In this document: piece by piece, positions 28,922 to 38,054 of the stretch
How the letters are laid out: every line of letters starts with the position of its first letter
How positions within the stretch are numbered: position 1 is the first letter of the stretch
The notes under the pieces: generated by a model
What the model was told of the DNA's origin: nothing
Seen by the model: the letters and a program-made list of their open reading frames with translations, nothing else
Database searches by the model: none
From: Mycobacterium colombiense
GTDB taxonomy: Bacteria; Actinomycetota; Actinomycetes; Mycobacteriales; Mycobacteriaceae
Assembly: GCF_001665835.1 (NCBI RefSeq)
Contig: NZ_LZSX01000077.1
Span: 1-64,000, forward strand
DNA: 64,000 nt
Direction: 5' to 3'
Program-made: the position numbers and the translations under genes

Positions 28922-30396
28922 GGTCCTCCCTGTAGCGCGGCCTGGATCACAGCCCGTCCGATCGGCGCGGCGAGTGCACCCCCCGTCGCGGACAGGCGGT
29001 CGGCGCCATTCTCCACCAACACCGCCACAGCGACCTTCGGGGTCTGTGCGGGCGCGAAAGCGATGTACCACGCGTGCGGCGGGGTGTGCCGCGGATCGCT
29101 GCCATGCTCTGCGGTACCAGTCTTAGATGCGATCTGCACGCCGGGAATGGCCCCTTTCTGCTGTGCGACCTTCTCGGCGCCGACCATCAGCTCTGTTAGC
29201 TTAGCGGCGACCTGCGGCGACACGGCGCGCCGCTGCTCATACGGTGCCGTGGTGCTAATCGTGGTCAGGTCGGGCCCCTTGAGGCTGTCGATCAGGTAGG
29301 GCTGCATCGTCACCCCATCGTTCGCGATGGTCGCGGCGATCTCGGCGTTCTGCAGGGGTGTAATCGCGACATCCTTCTGGCCGATGCTCGACATTCCCAG
29401 CGCCGCGGCGTCCGGAATGATCCCCACGGTCGACTCCGCGACCTGCAGCGGGATGACGCTGGGCGTGCTGTCCAGCCCGAACGAGTGCGCCATGTTGCGC
29501 AGCGCGTCGGACCCGGTGAGGATGCCGAGCTGGACGAATGCGGTGTTGCAGGACAGGGCGAAGGCCTGCCGCAGCGACGCCGTCGGCTCGTTTCCACACG
29601 ATTCCCCACCGTAGTTCTCCAAAGTTGCCGTGCTGTTGGGCAGCGGGATGGAGGGGGCGGCCGTCAGCTGCTCGGTGTCGGAGGCACCGGCCTGCAGCGC
29701 GGCCGCGGTGGTGATGACCTTGAAGGTGGAGCCGGGCGGGTACGTCTCCGAGATCGCGCGGTTGGTCAGCGGGTTGTTGGGGTCGTCCCGCAGCTTCTGC
29801 CACGCCTGCGCCTGCACCTCGGGATCGTGCGACGACAGCAGGTTGGGGTCATAGGACGGCGAGGACACCATCGCCAGGATCTTGCCGGTCGACGGTTCGA
29901 GGGCGACGACGGCGCCCTTGCACGGCGGACCGCCGCAGCCCTGTTGCATCGCGTCCCAGGCGGCGCGCTGGACGCGTGGCTTGAGCGTGGTGTCGACGTT
30001 CGCGCCGCGCGGGTCACGGCCGGTGAAGAAGTCGGCCAGCCTGCGCCCGAAGAGCCGCTCGTCGGAACCGTTCAACAGCGGATCCTCGGCGCGCTCCAGG
30101 CCGGTGCTGGAATAACGCAGTGAATAGAAGCCGGTGACGGGCGCATACTCCTCGGGGTTGGGGTAGACGCGAAGGAAGCGGTAGCGGTTGTCGGTGGCGG
30201 CCGAATAGGCCAGCAGCTGGCCGCCGGCCACGATCTGGCCGCGCTGGCGCGAATACTCGTCGAGCAGGACCCGCTGGTTGCGCGGGTCGGCACGCAGCGA
30301 GTCGGCGGCGAAGACCTGCGTCATCGTGGCGTTGATCAAAAGCAACACGATCAACGCCATCACGGTCACCGAGATCCGGCGCAGGGAGGCGTTCAT
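28918..30396 (-). CDS. pbpA: Penicillin-binding protein PbpA (class B transpeptidase)
   Basis: 492 residues. An N-terminal membrane anchor (about 8-27) is followed by a dimerisation region and a transpeptidase domain. Catalytic motifs are SxxK S223-TFK in YPPGSTFKVI, SxN in FALSCNTAF and KTG in IASKTGTAEHG. It cross-links septal or polar peptidoglycan outside the membrane and pairs with the SEDS glycosyltransferase encoded next to it. The ATG overlaps the rodA stop. Confidence 0.97.
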   Translation of the reverse strand: MNASLRRISVTVMALIVLLLINATMTQVFAADSLRADPRNQRVLLDEYSRQRGQIVAGGQLLAYSAATDNRYRFLRVYPNPEEYAPVTGFYSLRYSSTGLERAEDPLLNGSDERLFGRRLADFFTGRDPRGANVDTTLKPRVQRAAWDAMQQGCGGPPCKGAVVALEPSTGKILAMVSSPSYDPNLLSSHDPEVQAQAWQKLRDDPNNPLTNRAISETYPPGSTFKVITTAAALQAGASDTEQLTAAPSIPLPNSTATLENYGGESCGNEPTASLRQAFALSCNTAFVQLGILTGSDALRNMAHSFGLDSTPSVIPLQVAESTVGIIPDAAALGMSSIGQKDVAITPLQNAEIAATIANDGVTMQPYLIDSLKGPDLTTISTTAPYEQRRAVSPQVAAKLTELMVGAEKVAQQKGAIPGVQIASKTGTAEHGSDPRHTPPHAWYIAFAPAQTPKVAVAVLVENGADRLSATGGALAAPIGRAVIQAALQGGP

Positions 30397-31799
30397 ACTT
30401 GCTCGATCACCTCGGTGCTGGCCGCCGCGATCGGCGGCTTGCGGGTGCGGCTGCGCAGGGGACGACGGGCGCTGTGCGAGATACGCGCCAGGATGGCCAG
30501 CAGCACGTAGTTCGCCAGCAAGGACGAGCCACCGTAGGACATCCACGGCGTGGTCAGCCCGGTCAGCGGAATGAGCTGGGTGACCCCGCCGACGACGATG
30601 AACAGCTGAAGGGCCAGCGTCGACGCCAGGCCCGCGGCCAGCAGCTTGCCGAAGCTGTCGCGGGTGGCGATCGCCGTGCGCAGGCCCCGCACGATCACGA
30701 TGGTGTAGAGCATCAAGATGCTGGCCAGGCCGACCAACCCCAGTTCCTCGCCGAACGCGGCGATGATGAAGTCGGTCGAGGCGGCCGGCACGGTGTCGGG
30801 CTGACCGTTACCCAGGCCGGTCCCGAAGATCCCGCCGGTGGCAAAACTGAAGAGCGACTGGACAATCTGGTAGCCGCTGCCGTCGGGGTCGGAGAACGGG
30901 TCCCACCACATCTGCACGCGGACCCGGACGTGGGAGAAAATGTAATACGCGACAACGCTTCCCGCGACGAAGAGCACCAGGCCGATCCCCACCCAGCTGA
31001 AGCGTTGGGTGGCGAGGTAGACCACCACCAGAAACGACGTGTAGAGCAATAGCGATGTGCCGAGGTCTTTTTCGAAGGCCATCACGCCGACCGAGATCAC
31101 CCATGCCGCCAGCAGCGGCGCAAGGTCGCGCGGGCGCGGCAGGGTCAGTCCCATGAAATGCTTACCGACACTGGTGAACAGGCCGCGCTTGGCGATCAGC
31201 ACGGCGGAGAAGAAGATCAGCAGCAGGATCTTGGAGAACTCGGCGGGCTGAATCGAGAAGCCGGGGAAGCGAATCCAGATCTTGGCGCCGTTCTGTTCTG
31301 ACAGCGATGCCGGCAGCAGGGCGGGGATCACCAGGAAGACCAGACCTACCAGTCCGCAGATGTAGCCGTAGCGCGCCAGTTGCCGATGGTCTTTCAGAAA
31401 AGTGACCACCAGCGAAAAAGTCACCACACCGATCAGGGTCCACAGCATCTGCTGGGTCGCGCTGGGGTGGTGTCGTCCGCTGAGCTGATTGGTGACCAGG
31501 TCGAGCCGGTGAATCATCACCAGGCCAAGGCCGTTGAGCAACGCCACGATCGGCAACAGCAGCGGATCGGTGTAGGGCGCGAAGCGCCGGATGGCCACGT
31601 GCGCCGAGCCGAAGACGATGAGGAACACCAGCCCGTAGCTGATCGCGGTCCAGTGCAGCTCGCGCTCTTGGTTGGCTTCGACTATCAGCAGCGCGGCGAC
31701 CGTGATCAGTGAGGCGAAGCCCAGCAGCAGCAACTCGGCATTACGCCGGGTAGGCAACGGGGGCGTGACCGCGACCGGCGGCTGAAGTTGGGTCGTCAT
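30393..31799 (-). CDS. rodA: SEDS-family peptidoglycan glycosyltransferase RodA
   Basis: 468 residues, highly hydrophobic, with about 10-12 membrane spans. Family signatures include FSIQPAEFSKILLL, FEKDLGTSLLLYTSFL and the C-terminal LTTPWMSYGGSSLLANY. SEDS proteins polymerise glycan strands from lipid II, here paired with PbpA. The ATG overlaps the pstP stop. A much longer frame upstream of the start overlaps pstP and is not coding. Confidence 0.96.
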   Translation of the reverse strand: MTTQLQPPVAVTPPLPTRRNAELLLLGFASLITVAALLIVEANQERELHWTAISYGLVFLIVFGSAHVAIRRFAPYTDPLLLPIVALLNGLGLVMIHRLDLVTNQLSGRHHPSATQQMLWTLIGVVTFSLVVTFLKDHRQLARYGYICGLVGLVFLVIPALLPASLSEQNGAKIWIRFPGFSIQPAEFSKILLLIFFSAVLIAKRGLFTSVGKHFMGLTLPRPRDLAPLLAAWVISVGVMAFEKDLGTSLLLYTSFLVVVYLATQRFSWVGIGLVLFVAGSVVAYYIFSHVRVRVQMWWDPFSDPDGSGYQIVQSLFSFATGGIFGTGLGNGQPDTVPAASTDFIIAAFGEELGLVGLASILMLYTIVIVRGLRTAIATRDSFGKLLAAGLASTLALQLFIVVGGVTQLIPLTGLTTPWMSYGGSSLLANYVLLAILARISHSARRPLRSRTRKPPIAAASTEVIEQV

Positions 31800-33304
31800 G
31801 CCACCGTCCGGCAATCGATGCCCGGTTGTAGTGGCGGCCCGGGAAGCGCGGTAACTGTCTGCGATGTGGTCGTCGGACCTGCCGGCGCAGAGTTCGCGGG
31901 GCCGTTGGTGCTCGTGCCCGGTGAGGGGCCGGCGCTCGAAGAGCTGGTGGTCGGTGGTGCTGGCGATGCTGTGGTGCCGGATTCTGGCGTTCCGCTGCGC
32001 GTGCCCGGTGCGCCGGGCGGCGACGTCGCGCGCGGAGGCGGACAGATCGGTAACAGATATTCGGCCAACAGCTGCCGCAGCTGCGACTCGGCCTGGTCCA
32101 GGCTGCCGCCCGGCAGTCCGGTTTGAACTTGCACTTGTCCGGGCCGGCGCAGGTCTTGCAGCGTCATCAGCTGGCAATTGGGGTGGCTACTGGATTGCCC
32201 GTAGCTGATCAGGGAAAGCTCGTTGCGGGCGTTGAGGCAGCCCACCAGGTAGGGCTCCTGCAACGGGATGCCCAACAGGGTGCCCTGGATCCCGCGGACG
32301 ATGGAGATCCTGCCGCTGTATTCCGCGACGTAGTAGTTGCGTTGGATGACCCACCATCCGACGGTGAGACCCGCGAACACCAACAGCACCGCCAGGCCGA
32401 CGGCCATGTACATCTTCCGGCGCGACCAGCGCGGCCGATTCGGTGTCTCCGGTTGCGGCGCAACGCGTTTGGCGGATTCATCGCGGGGCCGAATCGCCGA
32501 GGCGCGTCCTGCCGAGGTGTTGGGCAGGGTCATCTGATCCTCGTCACCCGACACCGCACCGGCGAGAATCGGCTGGGTCTGCCCGTAGTCGTAGTCGACC
32601 ACGTCGGCGACCACGACGGTCACGTTGTCCGGGCCGCCGCCGCGCAGCGCCAACTCGATGAGGCGGTAGGCGGCCTCGGCGACGTCGGGGATCTGCAGGG
32701 CCTCGAGGATGGTCTCGTCGCTCACCGGATCCGATAACCCGTCGGAGCAGAGCAGATAACGGTCACCTGCGCGCGCCTCGCGCATGGTCAGCGTCGGCTC
32801 GACCTCGTGGCCGGTGAGCGCCCGCATGATCAACGACCGCTGCGGGTGGCTGTGAGCCTCTTCCCGGGTGATGCGGCCTTCATCGACCAAGGTCTGAACG
32901 AACGTGTCATCCTTGGTGATCTGGCTCAGCTCCCCGTCGCGCAGCAGGTAGCCGCGCGAGTCGCCGATGTGCACCATCCCGATGCGGTCGCCCGCAAACA
33001 GGATCGCGGTGAGCGTGGTGCCCATGCCCTCCAGCTCGGGCTCGGCCTCCACCTGCGCGGCGATGGCCGCGTTGCCGGAACGCACCGCGTTGTCGAGCTT
33101 GGCCAGCAGATCGCCGCCCGGCTCATCGTCATCGAGGTGGGCCAGCGCGGCGATCACCAGCTGGGAGGCCACCTCGCCGGCGGCATGACCACCCATGCCG
33201 TCGGCCAGCGCGAGCAGTCGTGCGCCGGCATACACAGAGTCTTCGTTGTTGGCGCGTACCAGGCCGCGATCACTCCGCGCGGCATATCGCAGGACCAGGG
33301 TCAC
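31796..33304 (-). CDS. pstP: PP2C serine/threonine phosphatase PstP
   Basis: 502 residues. The PP2C catalytic domain (about 1-235) has metal-binding aspartates at D35 (ADGMGGH), D115 (IGDSRGY), D188 (CSDGL) and D226 (GGPDNVTV). A juxtamembrane region follows, one membrane span (about 298-320, MAVGLAVLLVFAGLTVGWWV), and an outer domain ending in a long Pro/Ser/Thr-rich tail. It reverses PknA/PknB phosphorylation, including on CwlM. The start is GTG overlapping the fhaB stop (GTGA). Confidence 0.97.
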   Translation of the reverse strand: MTLVLRYAARSDRGLVRANNEDSVYAGARLLALADGMGGHAAGEVASQLVIAALAHLDDDEPGGDLLAKLDNAVRSGNAAIAAQVEAEPELEGMGTTLTAILFAGDRIGMVHIGDSRGYLLRDGELSQITKDDTFVQTLVDEGRITREEAHSHPQRSLIMRALTGHEVEPTLTMREARAGDRYLLCSDGLSDPVSDETILEALQIPDVAEAAYRLIELALRGGGPDNVTVVVADVVDYDYGQTQPILAGAVSGDEDQMTLPNTSAGRASAIRPRDESAKRVAPQPETPNRPRWSRRKMYMAVGLAVLLVFAGLTVGWWVIQRNYYVAEYSGRISIVRGIQGTLLGIPLQEPYLVGCLNARNELSLISYGQSSSHPNCQLMTLQDLRRPGQVQVQTGLPGGSLDQAESQLRQLLAEYLLPICPPPRATSPPGAPGTRSGTPESGTTASPAPPTTSSSSAGPSPGTSTNGPANSAPAGPTTTSQTVTALPGPPLQPGIDCRTVA

Positions 33305-33768
33305 GGGCGCAACTCAATCGCCGTTTTGCCGATTCGAATCGGGGTTCCGATCGGAACTCGTACCGCAGTCGTCACCTTCGCCCTGTCAAGGTAAGTGCCG
33401 TTGGTCGATCCTAGATCCTCTACGTACCACTCCGAGCCGCGTTGAGACAGCCTGGCGTGCCGCGTCGACGCGTAGTCGTCGGTGAGCACCAACGTCGAGT
33501 CGTCGGCCCTGCCGATCAAGACCGGCTGTCCGCTCAGCGTGATGCGTCCGCCGGCCAACGCGCCTTCGGTGACCACCAGATAGCGGGCCGCGTGCCGGCG
33601 CTGGCGCGAAGGCAACAGCGTACTGCGCAGCGCCAGACCACGTCGCACCATGACTGCCCCGGTGGGCGCGTAGATGTCGGTCCGAAGGATTCGGAGCACG
33701 GACCAGATGAATACCCACAGCAGCATTAAAAATCCGGCGCGCGTCAGCTGCAGTACCAGTCCCTGCAT
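33301..33768 (-). CDS. fhaB: FHA-domain membrane protein FhaB (FipA)
   Basis: 155 residues. An N-terminal membrane helix (about 5-28, LTRAGFLMLLWVFIWSVL) and linker precede a C-terminal FHA domain (about 80-150) with the phospho-threonine-binding residues in GRADDSTLVL, STRHARL and LGSTNGTYLD. FhaB/FipA binds phosphorylated partners such as FtsZ complexes in division. It heads the tightly coupled fhaB-pstP-rodA-pbpA-pknA-pknB run, 124 bases after fhaA. Confidence 0.95.
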   Translation of the reverse strand: MQGLVLQLTRAGFLMLLWVFIWSVLRILRTDIYAPTGAVMVRRGLALRSTLLPSRQRRHAARYLVVTEGALAGGRITLSGQPVLIGRADDSTLVLTDDYASTRHARLSQRGSEWYVEDLGSTNGTYLDRAKVTTAVRVPIGTPIRIGKTAIELRP

Positions 33769-33892
33769 CTGGCGTCCTTTCCGTCCTAGCGTCGCATTCC
33801 TGGCGCCCGTGACTCCGAGCACATCGGCTACGTCACGATACTTGGACGGCGGACGACACGGGGCGAAGCACGGCAGCGTTAAGCCCAGTGGC

Positions 33893-35545
33893 TTAGTGGA
33901 TCCGGACGATGATCTCCGAATGGCCCAAGCGGATCACGTCGCCGTCGGCCAACTGCCACTCCTGAATCGGTGCGTTGTTCACCGTGGTGCCGTTGGTCGA
34001 GTTCAGATCCGACAGCAGCGCGACTTGTCCGTCCCAGCGGATCTCGAGGTGACGCCGTGACACGCCGGTGTCGGGCAACCGGAACTGGGCGTCTTGCCCG
34101 CGGCCCACGATGTTGGAGCCCTCGCGCAGCTGGTAGGTGCGGCCGCTGCCGTCGTCGAGCTGAAGGGTGATCGTGGTTCCGCCGGCGCCATAGCCGCCCT
34201 GGTCGTAGCCGCCGTAACCACCCTGCTGGCCGTAGTCGGCGGGCTGGCCGTATTCGGCCTGTTGGCCGTAGTCGGCCGGCTGCCCATAGTCGGCCGGTTG
34301 CCCGTATTCCGCCTGTTGGCCGTACTCGTACTCGGGGCTGGCTGCCTCGGGGTAGCCCCCGGCCTGGCCCCCGTACGTTCCGCCCTGCACGTGCTCGGAG
34401 TACTGGGTGTACTCGGCGGACCCGTAGTCCTGGCGGCCATATCCGCCACCTTGCTGGTAGCCCTGGTCGTACCCGCCCTGCTCGGGGTAGCCGGGTCGGT
34501 GTTCGGGTGGGGCGTAGCCACCCTCGTCAGGGCGGGCCGGACCGCGACCGTAGTCGCCGCCGTATCCGCCGTAGCCCTGCTGGCCGCCGCCCTGCTGACC
34601 GCCGGGCGCGCCGTAGCCGCCACCCTGGCGATACCCCTGGTCGTAGCCCTGGCCGCCGTAGCCGCCAGGAGCGTGCGGACGCTGCTCGTACGACTGCGGA
34701 TAGCCGCCCTGCCCCTGCTCGGGGTAGCCGCGTTGGTCTTGGTAGCCCTGCTGAGGGGGGTAGCCGCCCTGACCCTGTTGATCGGGGTAGCCGCGCTGGT
34801 CCGGGTACCCCTGCTGAGGGGGGTAGCCGCCGCCGTGCCCCTGCTCGGGGTAGCCGCCCTGTTCCGGATAGCCACCCTGCTCGGGCTGGCGGGGCGGCGG
34901 GTAGCCCTGCTGAGGCGGGTAGCCCTGCTGCTCGGGTGGATATCCACCCCGCTGGTCGGGTGCCCCCTGCGGGTCCGGGCCACCGCGCGCGTCGTCCTGC
35001 GGACGCCCGTAGCGGTCGTCGTAATACTCGTCGCCGGATCGCCCCGGCCCCTGAGCCCCGCGGTAGCCAGAATTGTCAGTCATTGCTACTCCTCGTTCTT
35101 CGCCGAACGCGTTATTTGATTGTGGCCGGACGGGGTCGTCGACCGTCGGGCGGGGCTGGATATCGGGGTTGACAGCACCGCGGGCGCGGTACTGCCCGGT
35201 GCGCAGGTTCGGCGACTGGTCGAACCGAACGACCACCTCACCATACGTTTGCCACCCCTGTTCGTGGATGTAGTCAGCCAAGTACCTCGCGAAAGCGCTC
35301 GACGTGAGATCCGAATCGGCGCTCACCTTCTCGAAGTCGTGCATACCGAGGGTAATGATGTATTCGTTGGGGGCCAAAAGGCGATTTCCGTGGAGCTTCT
35401 GAACCCCGTCACGCGCTTCGCGGCATAACAGGGCTTCGACCTCTTGCGGAACGATTGACCCACCGAATACCCGGGCGAAGGCATTGTCTACCGTCGACTC
35501 CAGTTTGCGCTCGATCCGCGCAACCAGCCCCCGTTGGCTACTCAT
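33893..35545 (-). CDS. fhaA: FhaA, FHA-domain regulator of peptidoglycan synthesis
   Basis: 550 residues. The N-terminal DUF3662-type domain (about 1-120, GLVARIERKLESTVDNAFAR) is followed by a long low-complexity region (about 150-450) made of Gly/Gln/Tyr/Pro repeats of the GGYPEQ and GYPPQQ kind. A C-terminal FHA domain (about 460-550) has the SRRHLEI and LNSTNGTTVN motifs. In Mtb FhaA binds the phosphorylated pseudokinase domain of MviN/MurJ, braking lipid II flipping. The repeat tract likely varies in length between strains. It reads opposite to large open frames that are shadows. Confidence 0.95.
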   Translation of the reverse strand: MSSQRGLVARIERKLESTVDNAFARVFGGSIVPQEVEALLCREARDGVQKLHGNRLLAPNEYIITLGMHDFEKVSADSDLTSSAFARYLADYIHEQGWQTYGEVVVRFDQSPNLRTGQYRARGAVNPDIQPRPTVDDPVRPQSNNAFGEERGVAMTDNSGYRGAQGPGRSGDEYYDDRYGRPQDDARGGPDPQGAPDQRGGYPPEQQGYPPQQGYPPPRQPEQGGYPEQGGYPEQGHGGGYPPQQGYPDQRGYPDQQGQGGYPPQQGYQDQRGYPEQGQGGYPQSYEQRPHAPGGYGGQGYDQGYRQGGGYGAPGGQQGGGQQGYGGYGGDYGRGPARPDEGGYAPPEHRPGYPEQGGYDQGYQQGGGYGRQDYGSAEYTQYSEHVQGGTYGGQAGGYPEAASPEYEYGQQAEYGQPADYGQPADYGQQAEYGQPADYGQQGGYGGYDQGGYGAGGTTITLQLDDGSGRTYQLREGSNIVGRGQDAQFRLPDTGVSRRHLEIRWDGQVALLSDLNSTNGTTVNNAPIQEWQLADGDVIRLGHSEIIVRIH

Positions 35546-35776
35546 GTCCTACCGTTCGCGTGCACTTGCCACCAGGTATTGCCGGTGGACGGCAAACGAA
35601 TCACCCCGGTGCTGGATCACTTCCGCATGGTATCGGGATACCGTGTCGCCGCGGCACCTTCCAAATCGTGAGAATTGCATCGGCCCAGCTCAGGCCGGTG
35701 TAGGCCGCAGGCGCTGTGCGGTGCGGTACGGCTTCGGGGCCACTTCGGCGGTTCGAGGATCAGGCCATTAGAGTGA

Positions 35777-35782
35777 TATGGT
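35777..35782 (+). promoter_or_regulatory. Possible tRNA-Leu -10 element
   Basis: TATGGT fits TANNNT, 17 bases upstream of the mature tRNA. A convincing -35 was not found. Confidence 0.35.
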
Positions 35783-35799
35783 CCATCGGTTGTTTTTCC

Positions 35800-35882
35800 G
35801 GGCGAGTGGCGGAATGGCAGACGCGCTGGCTTCAGGTGCCAGTGTCCTTCGGGACGTGGGGGTTCAAGTCCCCCTTCGCCCA
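35800..35882 (+). tRNA. leuT: tRNA-Leu (CAG)
   Basis: An 83-nt class II tRNA: acceptor GGGCGAG pairs with TTCGCCC, then A. Anticodon CAG is at 35833-35835 between CTGGC and GCCAG stem arms. The variable arm is TGTCCTTCGGGACG, and the T arm is GGGGGTTCAAGTCCCCC. In Mtb leuT sits at the same place beside fhaA. Genes downstream here differ from Mtb. Confidence 0.98.
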
Positions 35883-35900
35883 CACTGAGCGGTTCAACGA

Positions 35901-35932
35901 AAAGTCACGGCCTCGAAAGAGGTCGTGACTTT
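35901..35932 (+). terminator. Strong hairpin after tRNA-Leu
   Basis: AAAGTCACGGCCTC and GAGGTCGTGACTTT pair over 14 positions (one G-U) around a GAAA tetraloop, 18 bases after the tRNA. The trailing T run is weak (TTTCGTGTTTG). Confidence 0.8.
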
Positions 35933-36162
35933 CGTGTTTGTGGGGTGGGTGCCGGGGACTTGGTGGTCGCGCTCTCGTTTCACCGTCGAACGGCATATCT
36001 CGATTTGGTGTCGGTCGAGCCGGTCCGGGTCGTGCAGGATGCAGAACAACACCACCGCGGATCGCTGCTGAGCTAATCGGCGGTGCGGTGGCTTTCGTGC
36101 GTTCCCGGGCAGCGGCGTGGTTGCGACACCGACGCGAACTTCTCACCCGAAGACTTCGCCGA
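35933..36162. other. Non-coding stretch at start of accessory segment
   Basis: About 230 bases without a supported gene, tRNA repeat or transposon end. Short open frames here have no recognisable protein features. Confidence 0.5.
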
Positions 36163-37056
36163 CTAAGCATCGTGATGGTGTTCGAGCACAAACTCACGGA
36201 TACAAGAATTCACCTCTTCCGGAACTTCTGCTGGCAGGGCATGTGAAGCGTTATGCCACAGGCGATGACGCCACGTGGGCACTACCGACTGGATCCGTTG
36301 AAGCGCCTTATCGGAGTTGTGAATAGTGGTGCCGGCCAAGAGAACTTGGGCTGGAACTGCTATTGAATGCAGGAGACGGTCACTAGGAAGGAGCAGTGGT
36401 GCCGTACGCATAGGCGGCACAAAAGCAGCGAAGCCAGCCACAAACAGTCCCGCAAGCGAATCTACGGGACTACCCGGCTCGGGGTGACCCATCAACCATG
36501 CCGCGGCGTGTTCCGCCCGCAGGGAATGCGGGCGCGACAATAAGAATCCGAGACTTCGCCAGAATCTCGCTGAGAGTCGAGTCACCGTACTGGCCGGATC
36601 AACCAGCGTCACTGTGGCCAACCGGCGGGGCGCCCGCGCCGCCGTGTGGGTGGCAAGCCAACCCCCATATGAGTGCCCAACCAGGTGCACATTGCGTAAC
36701 CCCAGCCCTTCAAGCACCGCGTCAACGTTGCGTGCGCAATCTGCGGCCGTAGGCATCATCTTCGATTGAACGCTCGCCCCCGGCTGGCCAAGCACATCCA
36801 TCGCATAGATAGTGAAATCGCGTGTTAGATCGGCGACCTGCTGCCACCACATCGCCGAGCTCAGGAAGAAACCGTGTATGAGCACGACCGGCGCTCCCCC
36901 AGCCAGCCCGTGCTGATACACCCGAACCGTTCCGAACTCGGTTGGAATGTCGTGCACGAGATCCGGTCGCGGAGTTAGGGCCCGCACCTCGTCGTAGGCT
37001 GCCAAATACTGCTGCCGTGCGTTCGCGTTCCTGAAACCACCGCCGGCCATGCCCAA
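36163..37056 (-). CDS. Alpha/beta-fold hydrolase
   Basis: About 297 residues. Oxyanion region VVLIHGFFLSSAMWW, nucleophile elbow VGHSYGGWLATH, acid residue expected near LVDPAST, and a late histidine in HNASHALPAEVPEEV make a complete catalytic set. The TTG start at 37056 is preferred because GGAGGT lies six bases upstream; an ATG two codons later, or a GTG 30 bases upstream, are alternatives. The substrate is unknown. Base composition is less G+C-rich than in neighbouring core genes, which together with its absence from the Mtb order suggests acquisition. Confidence 0.82.
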   Translation of the reverse strand: MGMAGGGFRNANARQQYLAAYDEVRALTPRPDLVHDIPTEFGTVRVYQHGLAGGAPVVLIHGFFLSSAMWWQQVADLTRDFTIYAMDVLGQPGASVQSKMMPTAADCARNVDAVLEGLGLRNVHLVGHSYGGWLATHTAARAPRRLATVTLVDPASTVTRLSARFWRSLGFLLSRPHSLRAEHAAAWLMGHPEPGSPVDSLAGLFVAGFAAFVPPMRTAPLLLPSDRLLHSIAVPAQVLLAGTTIHNSDKALQRIQSVVPTWRHRLWHNASHALPAEVPEEVNSCIREFVLEHHHDA

Positions 37057-37163
37057 GACGGAACCTCCCTGGTCGACGAGCGCCACCGCCGAAAGCCACG
37101 GTATCTACCTTCGGGTTCGCTCAATTGCCTGTTCAACCGAGCCATCAATGTCGGGTCTAATTA

Positions 37164-37295
37164 CTAAAGAAACGAGACACCCCTACAGAGGCCACTCCTG
37201 ACGTCGTCGTGGAAGTCGGCGAGAACAGCTTCGACGTCGTGAGTGTTCCAGTTGCGCACCCACCGTTCGCTGAAAGCGACCGCATCGACATTCAT
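37164..37295 (-). pseudogene. Truncated NTF2/SnoaL-like gene remnant
   Basis: An ATG-initiated frame gives about 43 residues, MNVDAVAFSERWVRNWNTHD then VEAVLADFHDDV. This matches the first helix-turn-helix of SnoaL/NTF2-like proteins (typically ~130 residues). It breaks into unrelated sequence after FHDDV and stops, so it looks like the 5' remnant of a deleted gene. No full-length continuation is visible in other frames. Confidence 0.55.
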
Positions 37296-37346
37296 GCCGG
37301 CACTGTAGCGCCGGGGGCGCAGGGGCCCAGCGGATTCCTTGCCGGC

Positions 37347-37844
37347 TCATAGTTGGCGGCGAATGTCGAGAAGGTGGTGCTGCAGTTCGTGTGCGGTGTG
37401 TACGGCAACCCAGCGCAACGACCGCTGGCTGGTCTCGGGATAGTGATAGACCACCGTGCGCTCCCAGTCGTCGCCGGCAAGCCGTGCCAGCACATTGCTG
37501 AATAGCGTTGCGGCGTCGCTGAGTTGGCGGGCCACATCGATGGGATCTTGCTCGTTGTAGCCGTCGTGCTCGACACGCTCCTCGCGACCCATAGCTGCGC
37601 AGTCGGCGCCGTTGACGCGCCGCGCCGCGAGCACCCGTTCGCGTTGCACGAGTAGCACATCGCGCAAGTGGCACGCGTACTCCAGCGGAGACCAGAGGCC
37701 GGGTCGTGCCCGCCGCCGCGCGTCGAGGCCGTTATTACACAGAAGCGCAACAACTTCGGCGGCCGTGGCGCGGATGTCGTCGCAGGCGGTCGCGGCTCGG
37801 CTTAGGTCATAGGTGAAACCGCAGCCCGCGCAGGGGTCTGTCAC
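37347..37844 (-). CDS. DinB-like / mycothiol-dependent isomerase-fold protein
   Basis: 165 residues with the four-helix DinB pattern. WSPLEYACHLRDVLLVQRERV carries one metal-binding histidine and VAVHTAHELQHHLLDIRRQL carries the C-terminal HxxxH. A short N-terminal CAGCGFTYDL segment, a CxxC, precedes the fold. Members are thiol-dependent enzymes or of unknown function; nothing here defines the substrate. It is divergent from the mbt-2-like fragment across 253 bases and is not at this position in Mtb. Confidence 0.78.
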   Translation of the reverse strand: MTDPCAGCGFTYDLSRAATACDDIRATAAEVVALLCNNGLDARRRARPGLWSPLEYACHLRDVLLVQRERVLAARRVNGADCAAMGREERVEHDGYNEQDPIDVARQLSDAATLFSNVLARLAGDDWERTVVYHYPETSQRSLRWVAVHTAHELQHHLLDIRRQL

Positions 37845-38054
37845 GGGACCATCATTCCAGACCAGTTCCCGCGCATCGCTCGAAAACGGATGCGCTTACC
37901 GGGCCGATGCGAAGGCCTCCAAAGTTGTTGTGGCGGCGCGAAATAGAAGGCCCAGACACCCATCGGCATGGGTGCGCGCACGCCGCAACCGGCCGACACG
38001 AGCGGGCCGCGCGTTCGGGTCTTCCGCGGCGGTGACACAACCCACACTACGCGA

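Noticed and set aside
30393..32177. 594-codon version of RodA
   Set aside because: The extra N-terminus is pstP read in another frame; the ATG at 31799 overlaps the pstP stop and gives the family start.
34180..34960. CRISPR-like repeat array
   Set aside because: The repeats are imperfect, in frame and translate to FhaA low-complexity sequence; there are no unique spacers.
34094..35119. 341-codon plus-strand frame rich in Val/Leu/Ala, looking like a membrane protein
   Set aside because: It is the reverse complement of the FhaA Gly/Gln/Tyr/Pro repeats; repetitive GC-rich codons give a hydrophobic shadow.
37845..38047. 68-codon minus-strand frame between the DinB-like gene and the IdeR box
   Set aside because: No conserved-looking sequence; it overlaps the probable promoter region of the two divergent units.
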